Shown here one piece after another: positions 28,901 through 45,908 of a stretch of DNA of 64,000 bases. Below the pieces are notes generated by a model. That model searched no databases and was not told the origin of the DNA. It saw only the letters and a list, made by a program, of their open reading frames with translations. The first letter of the stretch is position 1, and each line of letters opens with the position of its first letter. A program made the position numbers and the translations under genes. Origin of the DNA: Microbispora sp. H13382 (GTDB lineage Bacteria; Actinomycetota; Actinomycetes; Streptosporangiales; Streptosporangiaceae); the NCBI RefSeq assembly GCF_014161445.1, contig NZ_JABBXA010000003.1:434001-498000 (forward strand), in the 5' to 3' direction.

Positions 28901-29590
28901 GAGGACGTCACCCTGCGCTACGCGGAAGGCGCGCCGCCCGCGCTGGACGGCGTCACCTTCGACGTCCCCGCCGGGGAGAAGGCCGGCATCGCGGGCCGGA
29001 CGGGCGCCGGCAAGTCGAGCCTGTTCGCCGCGCTGCTGCGCTTCACCGAGCCGGAGTCGGGCCGCGTCCTGATCGACGGCGTGGACGTGTCGGCCCTCAG
29101 GCTGCGCGACCTGCGCACCAAGATCGCGGTGATCCCGCAGGAGCCGGTGCTGATGCCCGGCACGCTGCGGGACAACCTCGACCCGTTCGGCGCGTTTCCC
29201 GACGAGGAGATCGCCGGTGTGCTGGACAAGGTCGGCCTGAGCGGCAGGCTGCAGGCGCTGCCGGGCGGGCTCGGGCACGAGGCGGGCACCGGCGGCGCCG
29301 AGCTGAGCGCCGGTGAGCGCCAGCTGTTCTGCCTGGCCCGGGCGCTGCTCCACCGCGCGAAGGTCGTGCTCATCGACGAGGCGACCTCGAACCTGGACGC
29401 GGAGACCGACGCGCGCATTCAGCGCGCGCTCAAGACCGAACTCGAAGGAGCGACCGTGCTCATGATCGCGCACCGGCGCGGCACGCTCACGGACGCCGAC
29501 CGCGTCGTCATGCTCGACGGCGGCCGGGTCGCGCGCGTGGTGACCGACGAGCGCCCGGGCTCGCTGGCCGACGCACTGAGGACGCCATGA
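25934..29590 (+). CDS. Full-length ABCC/MRP-like ABC exporter
   Basis: A 1218-residue transporter with two membrane domains (about 75-385 and 670-960) and two ATPase domains in one chain. NBD1 has Walker A GRVGSGKS (437-444), LSGGQRQR (527-534) and VYLVDDPASAVD, where Asp552 replaces the catalytic Glu. NBD2 has GRTGAGKSS (1021-1029), LSAGERQLF and VLIDEATSNLD with Glu kept. An Asp-type NBD1 paired with an active NBD2, and PQEPVLMPGTLRDNLDPF in NBD2, are marks of the ABCC (MRP) family of eukaryotes, rare in bacterial clusters. GTG 25934 starts 11 nt after the previous stop. It is the likely exporter and self-resistance factor for the product. Confidence 0.93.
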   Translation: MAQTETPIRPNGEGQAGIISRIFIHWPSSLVEIGTKRPLQLSDSLVPPPYDDLGRVVPAFEEAYAARRTRPGALRAALYDTYRRRFWFAALIFLAYQGFATVGPLIVRELIDWFEGTEPGVLAMGLLIAAGLGLFHVVESVAHKHQWSEAWKTAQSVTALLRTQVLRKYLRMDRGARLAHPTGEVITLASSDAQRVGQLGFVHMAWAVPFGIAGSCVILCFLVGWAGLVGIAVLIAGLALSNVANTRVYALVPKIRAANGVRIGLVSEFVAAMRTLRAHGWEDVAEQAVTRERSVLNELLVRRQKRLATLYLVSSATPVLMVTLTLVTYAAFGNTLRAADVFSAIAVLTVLRSQLPELVRYLDMRNEWRVALGKIGTFLDAPDAGDGDTGQDAEHLPSGAVTVSNASFAWPGAEESAPCLREVDLEIAPGEFVCVLGRVGSGKSALLGALAGTLRTVSGATRVPGSIVYVPQKPWIMQATIAENIRCFAPDDPARYAAVIRAAALGDDLAALPARDATVIGERGWNLSGGQRQRVALARGAYEDADVYLVDDPASAVDDAVAVTIVDELLSGVLAGRTRIVATHRLDYARRADRVIVLEDGRVAAVGTFDEIAARLPELLPAIAATPSAAADAEPEAEDYEEAVEEADAPVLPSRTGKIVGNTYRGYLRVLTPGVLLVALVALAVLGQGVLAGSSFWLGLWTERPGQSTLLYAGVFAVLGLMALTLDRSLFSFAFSRGVKAGMTLHRSMLGRVLRAPLSFFDRNPSGRVLTRFSADMETIDLELPGYTLDTLGVAVGLAVPWIALATTSPPALIFAPFAIALYLRWQRRTRSSTVEASRLARQAKEPVLSMLSEVVEGVTSIEGRSARVRGYDEAFLARVRTAQHADYTVNSLSRHFNLRLDLLGAAILFGYAVLLVVQGGIGAGFAGVGLSLVYALTGTLAMALLTVRTMDLALTSFERVHDYTLLPIEPADGRPAPEGWPSAGEVRFEDVTLRYAEGAPPALDGVTFDVPAGEKAGIAGRTGAGKSSLFAALLRFTEPESGRVLIDGVDVSALRLRDLRTKIAVIPQEPVLMPGTLRDNLDPFGAFPDEEIAGVLDKVGLSGRLQALPGGLGHEAGTGGAELSAGERQLFCLARALLHRAKVVLIDEATSNLDAETDARIQRALKTELEGATVLMIAHRRGTLTDADRVVMLDGGRVARVVTDERPGSLADALRTP

Positions 29591-32500
29591 GCGAGGACGC
29601 GTTCCCCACGTCCGCAGAGCCGTCCGCGCCGTCTGCGCGGCCTGCCCACATGAGTGCCGCGGAGCAGCGCGAGCTCACGGTCAGGCGTTGGAACGACACC
29701 TGCGTGGACCTGCCGAAGGGCACACTCGCAGGGCTGTTCGAGCAGCAGGCCGACCGTACGCCCGACGCGGTCGCCGTACGGTTCGACGACGATGTCCTGA
29801 CCTACCGCGAGCTCGACGAGCACGCCAACCGGCTCGCCCACGCGCTCATCCGCGCCGGGGCGGGCCCGGAGTCGCGGGTGGGCCTCTGCCTGGAGCGCTC
29901 GCTCGGCCTCATGGTGGCGATCTTCGGCATCCTCAAGTCCGGCGCCGCGTACGTGCCGTTCGACCCCGGCTATCCGCGCGAGCACCTGGCGAACATGGCC
30001 GAGGACGCGGGGCTCGTGGCGCTGGTGACCAACCGGGAGCAGGCCGGTCTCGTCCCGGCCGGGGACGCGGCCGTGCTCCACCTCGACGACCTGGCCGGCG
30101 AGAGCCCGGCGCGGCCGGGCGTGACCGTGCACCCCGCCTCGCTCGCGTACGTGATCTTCACGTCCGGATCCACCGGCCGGCCCAAGGGCGTGATGAACAC
30201 GCACGAGGCCGTGGTGAACCGGCTGCACTGGATGCAGCACGTGTACCCGTTCACCGCCTCCGACCGGATCCTGCAGAAGACGCCGGTCAGCTTCGACGTG
30301 TCCGTCTGGGAGCTGTTCGGGCCGCTGCTGCAGGGCGCGACGCTGGTGATGGCCCGGCCCGACGGCCACCGCGAACCGCCGTACCTGGTCCGGGCCATCG
30401 CCGAGCACGGGATCACCCTGGTGCACTTCGTGCCCTCGATGCTGCGGGCCCTACTGGACGAGCCCGGCCTGGAAGGCCGCACCGCGAGCCTGCGGCGGGT
30501 CTTCTGCAGCGGCGAGGCGCTCAGCGCCGACCTCGTCAGGCGCTTCCACGAGCGGCGCGTCGCCCCCGAGCTGCTCAACCTGTACGGCCCCACCGAGGCC
30601 GCCGTCGAGGTGACCTTCTTCCCGTGCCCGCCCGAGGCCGCCACACGCGCCATCCCCATCGGCCGGCCCATCGCCAACGCCACCGTGTACGTCCTCGACG
30701 AGGCCCTGACACCCGTCCCGATCGGCGTGTCGGGCGAGCTCTACCTGGGCGGCCGGCCGCTCGCCCGCGGGTACGTCGAGCGGCCGGGCCTGACCGCGGA
30801 ACGGTTCGTGCCGAGCCCGTTCGGCGTGGGCGAGCGCCTTTACCGCACCGGCGACCTGGCCCGGTGGCGGGCCGACGGCGTCCTGGAATACCTGGGGCGC
30901 GCCGACGACCAGGTGAAGATCCGCGGCTACCGCATCGAGCTCGGCGAGATCGAGAGCGTGCTCTCCCGCCATCCGGCGGTCCGCGAGGCCGCGGTGGCGG
31001 CCCTGGGCGAGGCCGAGGACAAGCGGCTGGCCGCGTACGTCGTGCCGCGCCCCGGGGCGGTCGCCGACCCCGTGGAGCTCCGCGACCACCTGCGCGCGGC
31101 GCTGCCGGATTACATGGTGCCCAACTGGTACGTGCCCGTGACAGCGCTGCCGCTCTCCCCCAGCGGCAAGCTCGACCGGCGGGCGCTGCCCGCGCCCACG
31201 CGCGACGACGCCGGGGAGCGTTCCGCGGACACCCCGCTGGAGGGCGCCGTCGAGCACCTGCTGGCCGGGATCTGGCGGGAGCTGCTGGCGATCCCGCAGG
31301 TCTACGCGGACGACGACTTCTTCTCGCTGGGCGGTCACTCGCTGGTGGCGGCCCGCGTCGCCTCCCACGCCGCCGCGCGGCTCGGGGTGGAACTCGGCGT
31401 GCGCGACGTGTTCGAGGCGCCCACCGTACGCGCGCTCGCCCGCCGCGTGGAACGGGCGCCGAAGACCGCCGCGGCACCGGTCATCGCGCCCGCCGGGGAC
31501 GGGCCGCAACCGGCCTCGTACGCACAGCGCGGCCTGTGGTTCCTCGACCGGCTCGACCCCGGCGGCCCGGTCTACAACGAGCCCATCGCACTGGACGTCG
31601 ACGGGCCTTTGGACGTCGCGGCCCTGCGTACGGCGCTGGCCGCGCTGGCCGCCCGGCACGCCCCGCTGCGCACCCGTTTCACCGGCGCCGGCGACGACGT
31701 CCGGCAGATCGTCGACCCGCCGGGCGAGGTGCCGGTCGAGGTGGCCGACCTCCGGGCGTGCGGCGACCTCGCGACCGCGGTCACCGCACGCGCCTCAGCC
31801 GAGGCCCTGCGCCCGTTCGACCTGGAGCGCGGACCGCTGTTCCGCGCCTGCCTGCTCCACCTGGCCGACGAGCGGTGGGTGCTGCTGCTGACCGTCCACC
31901 ACATCGTGTACGACGGCTGGTCGTTCGGCATCCTCCTGCGGGAGCTCGGCGCCCTCTATGGGGCCGCGTGCCGGGGCGAGGACGCGAACCTCGCGCCGCT
32001 GCCCGTCCAGTACGCCGACTTCGCCGCCTGGCAACGCGCCCATCTGGCGGAAAGGGTGGGCCGGGCACAGCTCGCGTACTGGAAGGACCGGCTCGCCGGC
32101 GCGCCCCCCACGCTCGACCTCGTCACCGATCGCGTCCGCCCCGACGTGCCGCGGCACGTCGGCGGCTCCTTCGCCGTCACGCTCGACGCCGCCACGGCGC
32201 GGCGGCTGGCCGAGGTCAGCCATGCCCACGGGGTCACGCGGTTCATGACGCTGCTGGCCGCCTACCAGCTCGTGCTGGGCCGCCACGCGGGCGTCCAGGA
32301 CGTCAGCGTCGGCACCCCGGCCTCGGGCCGCACCCGGCCGGAGCTGGAAGGGCTCATCGGCTACTTCGTGAACATGATCGTGCTGCGCACCCGATGGGAG
32401 GACGAGCCGACGTTCGCCGCGCTGCTGGAGCGGGTCCGCGAGACGACGCTCGGGGCGCACGAACGCCAGGACGTCCCCTTCGAACACGTCGTGGACGCGC

Positions 32501-35500
32501 TCAACCCGCCGCGCGACCCACGCCGTACCCCGCTGTTCCAGGTCGTGCTGGCGATGGCCAACGCACCGGAGGGCGAGGCGGATCTGCCGGGCCTGTCGGC
32601 GTCCGTGCGCGAGCCCGTCGTCCGCCCGGCGAAGTTCGACCTGACCGTCACCTGGGACGAGACGCCGCTGGAGTCCGGCGAGCTACGCGCCACGGTCGAC
32701 TACGACGCCGACCTGTTCGACCGGGCGACGGTCGAGCGGTTGATGCGGCACTACGTGACGCTGCTGGAGGCCGCGCTGGCGGCGCCGGACTCGCCGGTGT
32801 CCGACCTCCCGCACACCACGCGGGAGGAACGCGCGCTGCTGGCCGCGTGGGGGTCGCGCGGCGCGACGGCGCGGGCGGGAGACGTGCTGGAGGCGTTCCA
32901 CGCACGGGCCGGGTCGGCGCCCGGCGCGGTGGCGTTGACGTTCGACGACGACACGCTCACCTACGCCGAACTGCGCGCCCGCGCGGAGCGGCTGGCGCGG
33001 GCGCTGGGCGAGCGGGGCGTCACGGCTGACAGCGTCGTGGGGCTGGCCATGGACCGCTCGGCGGCGCTGGTCGTGGCCATGCTCGCCGTCGTGACCGCGG
33101 GTGCGGCGTACCTGCCGCTCGATCTCGGGCATCCGGCGGAGCGGCTGGCGTACATGGTGGAGGACAGCGGCGCGTGCCTGGTGCTCGTGGATCGGGAGCC
33201 GGCGTTCGCGCCCGGCGTGCCCGTCGTCCGGCTCGGTGAGCTGGACCCCGCCGCGCCCGGGGCGCCCCTGCCCGGCGTGCACCCCGAGCAGCGGGCGTGC
33301 GTGCTCTACACCTCCGGTTCCACCGGGCGTCCCAAGGGGGTGGACATCACCCACCGCGGCATCGTCCGGCTGGTGTGCGAGGCGGACTATCTCGGCTTCG
33401 GCCCATCGGACGTGGTGGCGCAGGTCGCCAGCGTCTCCTTCGACGCGGCCACGTTCGAGGTGTGGGGTGCGCTGCTCAACGGCGCCCGGCTCGCGGGGAT
33501 CGGCCAGGACGACGTGCTCTCGCCGGACCGGCTCCGCGCCCGGATCGAGACCGGCGGCGTCACCGCGATGCTGCTCACCACCTCGCTCTTCCATCTGTGC
33601 GCGGACGCCGACCCGGCGATGTTCGCGCCGCTGCGCACGCTGTTCTTCGGCGGCGAGGCGGCCGACGCGCGCCGCGTGGCCGCCGTCCGCGCCGCCGCGC
33701 CCGCGCTGCGGCTGGTCAACGCCTACGGCCCGACCGAGGGCACCACGATCGCGAGCACGTACGACGTCGCCGACGCCGACGCCGCGGCCCCCCGCGTGCC
33801 CATCGGCCGTCCCATCGCGGGCACCGGCCTGCATGTGCTGGACACCCGCGGTCGCGAGAGCGGCGTGGGCGTTCCCGGCGAGCTCCACCTCGGCGGCGCG
33901 GGCCTCGGCCGCGGCTACACCGGACGTCCCGGCCTCACCGCCGAGCGCTTCGTGCCGAGCCCGTACGGCGTCGGCGAACGCCTGTACCGAACCGGCGACG
34001 TGGTCCGCTGGCGCGAGGACGGCACGCTCGATTACCTGGGCCGCACCGACGCCCAGGTGAAGATCCGCGGGGTCCGGATCGAGCCGGACGAGATCGCGAG
34101 CGTGCTCACGACGTGCCCCGGCGTGTCGGCGGCCGTGGTCGACGCGCGGGACGGGGACGGCGGCAGGCACCTGGTGGCGTACGTCGTCGCGGACCGCGAA
34201 CCGGCGGTCGAGCCGGCGGCGCTGCGCGCGTACCTGCTGGCGCGGCTGCCCGAGGCGATGGTGCCGAACTGGTACGTCGCCCTCCCCGCCCTGCCACTCA
34301 CCCCCAACGGCAAGGTGGACCGCCGTGCCCTGCCCGCCCCGGCCGACGGGGACGGCGTGCGGGCCGGCACGTACGTGGCGCCGCGCGGCCCGGCCGAGGA
34401 ACTCGTCGCCCAGGTCTGGGAGGACGTGCTCGGCCTGGCGCGCGTCTCGGCCCACGACGACTTCTTCGCGCTCGGCGGCCACTCGCTGCTGGCGGCGCAG
34501 GTCGTGGCGCGCGTCTCGGCGCGGCTCGGGGTCGGGCTCGGCGTCCGCGCGATCTTCGAGGCGCCGACGGTCGCCGCGCTCGCGGCCCGCGCCGGCGCCG
34601 CCCGCGGGACGGACGCGCCGGCGCCCATCCCACCGGCCGGGCCGGGGCCGCACCCGGCGTCGTTCGCCCAGCGACGTCTGTGGTTCCTCGACCGGCTCGT
34701 CCCCGGCAGCCCGCTCTACAACGTGCCGGTCGCGCTGGACGTCGACGGGCCTTTGGACGTCACGGCCCTGCGTACGGCGCTCGCCGCGCTCGCGGCGCGG
34801 CACCCGTCGCTGCGCACCCGCTTCACCACCGACGGCGACGAGGTGCGGCAGGTCGTCGAGGCGGACGGGGCGGTGCCGATGGAGATCGCCGATCTTCGCG
34901 GGGGCGACGCCGAGGCGGCGATCGCGGCGGAGGCGTCGGAGCCGTTCGACCTGGAACGCGGGCCGCTGCTGCGCGGGCGGGCGCTGCGCGTGGCCGACGA
35001 GCGGTGGGTGCTGCTGCTGACCGTCCACCACATCGTGGCGGACGGCTGGTCGATGGGCGTGCTGCTGGCCGAGCTCGGCACGCTGTACGAGGCGGCGCGC
35101 CGGGGCGAGGAGGCGAGACTCCCACTGCTCCCGATCCAGTACGCCGACTACGCCCTCTGGCAGCGCGCGTACCTGGCCGACGGGGTGGGCCGGGCGCAGC
35201 TCGCGTACTGGAAGGACCGCCTGGCGGGCGCGCCGCCGGCACTCGACCTGCCGACGGACCGTCCGCGCCCGCCCGTGCCCCGCTACGCGGGCGAGACGTT
35301 CCCGCTGCGGCTGCCGGCCGCGCTCGCCCGCCGGCTGAACGAGGTGAGCCGCGCCCACGGGGTCACCCGGTTCATGACCCTGCTGGCCGCCTTCCACCTG
35401 CTGCTCGGCCGGTACGCGGGGGTCACGGACGTCAGCGTCGGCACGCCGATCTCCGGTCGTACCCGGCCGGAGACGGCCGGAGTCGTCGGGTTCTTCGTCA

Positions 35501-37876
35501 ACACGCTGGTGTTGCGTGCCCGCTGGGACGACGAGCCCACGTTCGCCGGCTTCCTGGCGCGGGTGCGCGAGGAGACGCTGTCCGCCTACGACCACCAGGA
35601 CGTGCCGTTCGAGCAGGTGGTGGAGGCGCTGAAGCCGCCGCGCGACCCGGGACGGGCGCCGCTGTTCCAGGTCATGCTGGCGATGCAGGACGCGTCCATG
35701 AGCACGGCCGAGCTGCCCGGCCTGTCCGTGTCGGCCCGTGAGCCGGTGGGCCGGGTCGCGAAGTTCGACCTGACGGTGGCGTGGGAGGAGGCGCCCCTGG
35801 GCTCCGGCGAGCTGCGCGGCAGCGTCGAGTACGACGTCGACCTGTTCGACCGGGAGACGGTCGAGGGCATGATGCGGCACTACCTGACCCTGCTCGAATC
35901 CGCGCTCGCGGCGCCGGAGACGCGCGTGTCCGACCTGGCGATGGCGGGTGAGGACGAGCTCGCCGCCCTGCTCGAGACCGGCACTGTACCCGGCACCTCC
36001 GGCGACACCACCGTCCCGGCGCTCTTCGCCGCAGCCGTCGCCCGCTGGCCCGAGCGGACGGCGCTGCGCCAGGTCGGCCGCTCGCTCACCTACGCCGAAC
36101 TGGACGCGCGCTCCGACGCCGTGAGCGCCCACCTCCGGGCGCGCGGCGTGAGCCCGGGCAGCGCGGTCGCGGTCTGGATGGACCGGTCGCTCGCCTGGCC
36201 GGTCGCCCTGCTCGGGATCATGAAGGCGGGCGCGGCCTACGTCCCCGTCGACGTGCACGGCCCGCGCGAACGCGCCGAGCACGTGCTGCGCGACTCGGCG
36301 GCCGTCCTGGTCCTCGGGTCGCGGGCCACGGGCGCGCCGCCGGACTGTCCGGTGCCGTTCGCCGCCGTCGAGGAAATCGGCGAGCAGCCCGCCATACGCG
36401 TGCCGTACGCGGCGCACCCCGCAGGGACGGCTTACATCCTCTACACCTCGGGCACGACGGGACGTCCCAAGGGGGTGTGCGTGGGTCACGCCAACCTCGC
36501 GCACACGCTCCAGGCCGTCGCCGACCGGTATGCGCTCGAACCGGACGACCGTGTCCTGCAGTTCGCGGCGCTCACGTTCGACGTGGCAGCGGAGGAGTTG
36601 TTCGCGACCCTCATCCGCGGTGCGGCTGTGGTCCTCCCGCCGGTGGGGCCCGCCCCCGGGATCGAGGAGTTGACGACCCTGGTGCGGGAGGAGCGCCTGT
36701 CCGTGCTCAACCTGCCCGCGTCCTACTGGCACGAGTGGGTGTCCGTGCTGGTCCAGCACCCGCCGGCGGCGTGTCCCTCGCTCCGCCTCGTGGTCGTGGG
36801 CAGTGAGCGCGTCGACGGCGGCAAGCTCGCCGAGTGGCAGGCCGCCGCTCCCGGGCACGTGCGCTGGCTCAACGCCTACGGCCCGACGGAGACGACGATC
36901 ACCGCCACCGTCCACGAGCCGCCGCCCGCGCCCGTCCACGGGACCACCGTCCCGATCGGGCGGCCGCTGCCCGGCGTGCGTGCCTACGTGCTCGACGCCG
37001 CCCTGCGCCCGGTGCCGCGGGGGGTGCCCGGCGACCTGTACCTGGCGGGCGCCGGCGTCTCGCAGGGTTACCTCGGCGATCCGGCCAGGACCGCCGGGCA
37101 CTTCCTGCCCGATCCCTGGGGCGCGCCCGGCGACCGCATGTACGCGACCGGGGACCGCGCCCGCCGCGGGGCCGGCGGCGTGCTCGAGTTCCTCGGCCGT
37201 GGCGACGACCAGATCAAGCTGCGCGGCTTCCGTATCGAACTCGGCGAGGTCGAGGCCGCGCTGGCCGCACACCCGGCCGTCGGCGAGGCAGCCGCCGTGC
37301 TGCGCGAGGACACCCCGGGCCGGCCCATGCTCGTCGGGTACGTGACGCTCGCGGACGGGGCCACGGCCGGGGACGTGCGCGGGTACCTGGCCGGACGGCT
37401 GCCCGGCTACATGGTGCCGGGTATGGTCGTCGTCCTCGACCGGCTGCCGCGCGGCGAGCGCGGCAAGATCGACCGGCGCGCGCTCCCGGCGCCCGCGCGG
37501 GACGTGCCGAGGGGAGCGGGTGAGCTCCGCGGCGCCGTCGCCGGCGAAATGGAGAGCGCCGTCGCCTCGATCTGGCGCGACGTCCTCGCGCTCGACCACG
37601 TCGGCGCCGACGACAACTTCTTCGAACTCGGCGGCCACTCACTGCTGATCGTGCGCGTCCAGTCCAGGTTGTCCGCGCTGCTCGGCACGAAGGTGCCGGT
37701 GGTGGAACTGTTCCGATTCCCGACCGTACGCACACTCGCCCGGCACCTCGCCGCCGGCGACGGTCCCGCCGGCGGGAGCGCGGGACGCCGCAGGGCCGAG
37801 GCCCGGCGGACGCGCCAGGCCGAACGAGGCCCCAGAAGGCGGGCGACCACACCCCGTGACGTTGGAGACATGAGTG

Positions 37877-37884
<8 letters not shown>
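29587..37884 (+). CDS. NRPS-2: A(Ser)-T-C-A-T-C-A-T (likely loading enzyme)
   Basis: A 2765-residue synthetase that begins with an A domain and so should start the chain. A1: TSGSTGRPKG near 192, code DVWHFSLVEK, the serine pattern; T1 GGHSL, Ser585. C2: HHIVYDGW at 771; A2: near 1242, code DAFLFGATIK, no confident match, perhaps hydrophobic; T2 Ser1633. C3: HHIVADGW at 1814; A3: YTSGTTGRPKG near 2286, code DVENVVAITK, where Glu239 and Asn278 recall basic ornithine-type pockets, weakly; T3 GGHSL, Ser2685. No epimerase or thioesterase; the tail is rich in Arg. Both C domains look like LCL types. The ATG overlaps the exporter stop (ATGA) and its own stop overlaps the hybrid gene. Codes were read by hand against GrsA. 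Confidence 0.95.
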
Positions 37885-44091
<6,207 letters not shown>

Positions 44092-44095
<4 letters not shown>

Positions 44096-44904
44096 GCCAC
44101 ACCGCATCCCGGACGACGCGCGCCCACGGCTGGATCGTGGGCGCCGCGCCCCGCCGTCCCGCCCCGGCCATCCGGCTGCTCTGCCTGCCGTACGCGGGCG
44201 GCGCCGCCTCGTCCTACGCGAGCTGGCAGAACGCCTTCGCCGATGACGTCGAGGTGTGCCCCGTCGAGCTGCCCGGCCGCCAGACCCGCTGGCACGAGCG
44301 GCCCTTCACTCGCCTCGAACCGCTCGTCGAGGCGCTGGCCTCGGCGCTGGCCGGCGAACTCGACGTGCCGTACGCCCTGTTCGGGCACAGCATGGGCGCG
44401 CTGGTGGCGTTCGAGCTGGCCCGCGAGCTGCGCCGGCGCGGCGCCGCCGGGCCGCGCGTACTGTTCGCCTCCGGCGGTGCCGCCCCCCAACTCCGGCGGG
44501 AGCGGCCAGGGATCCACGATCAGCCGGAAGACGTCGTGATCGCACGGCTGCGGTCCATGGGCGGCCTGCCCGAGGAGGTCATCGCCGAGCCCGAACTGCT
44601 CGAACTCCTCGTGCCGGCCATCCGCGCGGACTTCGCGGTCTGCGAGACGTACGCGTACCGGCCCGAGCCGCCGCTCACGTGCCCCATCTTCGCCTTCGCC
44701 GGCACGGAGGACCAGGAGGTGCCCGCCGAGCGGGTCTCTCCCTGGCAGGAGCAGACATCGGCCACCTTCCTGCACCAGGTGCTTCCCGGCGGCCACTTCT
44801 TCCTGCGCACGGCCCAGCCCGCACTCCTGAACACGGTACGAACCGGGCTGACGGCCGCCCTCGCGAGAATCCATCGTGGGGCCACACCGGAGAACGCTCT
44901 CTGA
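44092..44904 (+). CDS. Type II thioesterase
   Basis: A 270-residue alpha/beta hydrolase of the RifR/GrsT group, which removes wrong acyl groups from carrier domains. The nucleophile is Ser100 in GHSMGA, with Asp207 in GTEDQEVP and His235 in PGGHFFL as the likely rest of the triad. CLPYAGGAASSYASW near the N-terminus is typical of the family. GTG 44092 overlaps the stop of the hybrid gene (GTGA). It is the last cluster gene. With no thioesterase domain in any synthetase it might help in release, though editing is the known role. Its last residues and stop lie over an integrase-like scar. Confidence 0.94.
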
Positions 44905-44939
44905 TCCGAGACCGGGATGCGAAATTCCCGGCCCGCGTG
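44901..44939 (+). pseudogene. Integrase-core scar at the cluster's right edge
   Basis: In a frame different from the thioesterase gene, these bases encode LIRDRDAKFPARV. LIRDRDAKF is a well-known stretch around the second Asp of the rve-type integrase core of IS3/IS481-like transposases. Only about 13 codons remain, with no stop-free continuation that keeps the similarity. CCGGGA 44912-44917 and TCCCGG 44926-44931 also make a small hairpin between the convergent genes. Confidence 0.45.
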
Positions 44940-44957
44940 AAGGACGGCGAAGTGGGC

Positions 44958-45524
44958 CTAGGTCCTCGTCAGCAGCCGGTCGATCTGGCCGGCGAGCGGC
45001 GGGGCGCCGAGGCGGTTGTCGATCTCGTGGTACGGCACGGCGGGCGGCTCGTCCACGCGGATGGCACGCAGGTATTCGGCGAACCTGTCCAGCTTCTGCC
45101 CGTCCCTGGGAAGACCCCGGCGGACCAGCCGCTCACGCAGCGTGGGGCCGTCGGAGCGGATCCAGACCAGGCGCACCTCGGGGCCGCCCAGCGCCTCCAC
45201 CCACGCGTGCCAGAGCGCCGCGTCGTGCACCTGGGAGGTGAACGGCCCGCCGAGCATCACCGGGCAGCCGTGGGAGCGGATCTCCCTGGCCGTCGCCGTC
45301 ATGCCGGCGTACTCGTGCCGCTTGACGTGATCGTCGTACCACGGCCCCTCACGCTCGCCGGGCGGCCTGCCGTGCGCCGCGAGGGTGGCCTCGACGAAGC
45401 CGCCGTACATCGTGTCCTTGTCGAGCAGGGCGGGCACGGGATCCAGGCGGGCCAGCAGCAGATCGCAGACGGTCGACTTGCCCGCGCCCGGCGGACCGGA
45501 CACCACCCAGACGGGAGCGGTCAT
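44958..45524 (-). CDS. P-loop nucleotide kinase-like protein
   Basis: A 188-residue P-loop protein. Walker A is GPPGAGKS at 10-17 in [19 protein letters not shown], followed by [10 protein letters not shown], much like small kinases such as gluconate, chloramphenicol or zeta-toxin-type phosphotransferases. [21 protein letters not shown] gives the usual lid arginines. The substrate cannot be told. It starts at ATG 45524, overlapping the stop of the 84-residue gene, and is the third gene downstream of an S8 peptidase on the minus strand. It converges on the NRPS cluster and I do not count it as part of it. Confidence 0.8.
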   Translation of the reverse strand: MTAPVWVVSGPPGAGKSTVCDLLLARLDPVPALLDKDTMYGGFVEATLAAHGRPPGEREGPWYDDHVKRHEYAGMTATAREIRSHGCPVMLGGPFTSQVHDAALWHAWVEALGGPEVRLVWIRSDGPTLRERLVRRGLPRDGQKLDRFAEYLRAIRVDEPPAVPYHEIDNRLGAPPLAGQIDRLLTRT

Positions 45525-45775
45525 CGTGGCGGGCCGTAGGGCTCGATGGGCGGATCGGAGTAGGGCCCGCCGTCCGCCACCCCGGCGCCCCCCGAGTCGC
45601 CGACGCGCCGTCCGGCGTCCTCCGTCACCCGCAGGACGTACAGGTCCCTGTCCGGATCGACCGGCACCAGGCCGTACGCGGTGTCGACCTCGTCCTCGGC
45701 GAGGTCGAGCCGCCGCATCGCGGCCTCCAGCGTCGCGGGCGCGGGAAGCCGCACGGTGATGAGCACCTCTGCCAC
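45521..45775 (-). CDS. 84-residue protein next to the S8 peptidase
   Basis: A small soluble protein that I cannot assign. The first 50 residues look folded ([20 protein letters not shown], then [20 protein letters not shown] and a strand DLYVLRV); the rest is Gly/Asp/Pro-rich and probably flexible. Strand-helix-strand with an acidic EDEV turn resembles, loosely, the peptidase-inhibitor I9/propeptide fold, and the peptidase gene lies 106 nt upstream. Its end overlaps the start of the P-loop gene, so the two are coupled. A role as a free-standing propeptide or inhibitor of the peptidase is a guess. Confidence 0.65.
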   Translation of the reverse strand: MAEVLITVRLPAPATLEAAMRRLDLAEDEVDTAYGLVPVDPDRDLYVLRVTEDAGRRVGDSGGAGVADGGPYSDPPIEPYGPPR

Positions 45776-45826
45776 CGGCCCCGCCTCCCCTTGGTGGACG
45801 TCTCGACGCCGGGCGGCGCGGCCGCC

Positions 45827-45908
45827 TCAGGCCGCTCTCGCGGCGCTGTGATCTTCAGGCCGCCTTGGCGGCGCTGTGCTTTCAGGCCGCCTTCGCGGCG
45901 CGGCGGCG
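45827..45908 (-). repeat. Three tandem copies of the S8 peptidase gene's 3' end
   Basis: Units of 28, 27 and about 27 bp begin at 45827, 45855 and 45882, each starting TCAGGCCGC on the plus strand. The third unit is the real gene end (AAKAA and TGA). The two units beyond the stop repeat it as SAAKAA-stop and SAARAA-stop. Each unit forms a GCCGC/GCGGC hairpin, so they might together work as a terminator. Confidence 0.92.

Noticed and set aside
44958-45524. P-loop protein as a self-resistance kinase of the NRPS cluster
   Set aside because: It is on the opposite strand, coupled to the S8 peptidase trio, and separated from the cluster by an integrase scar.
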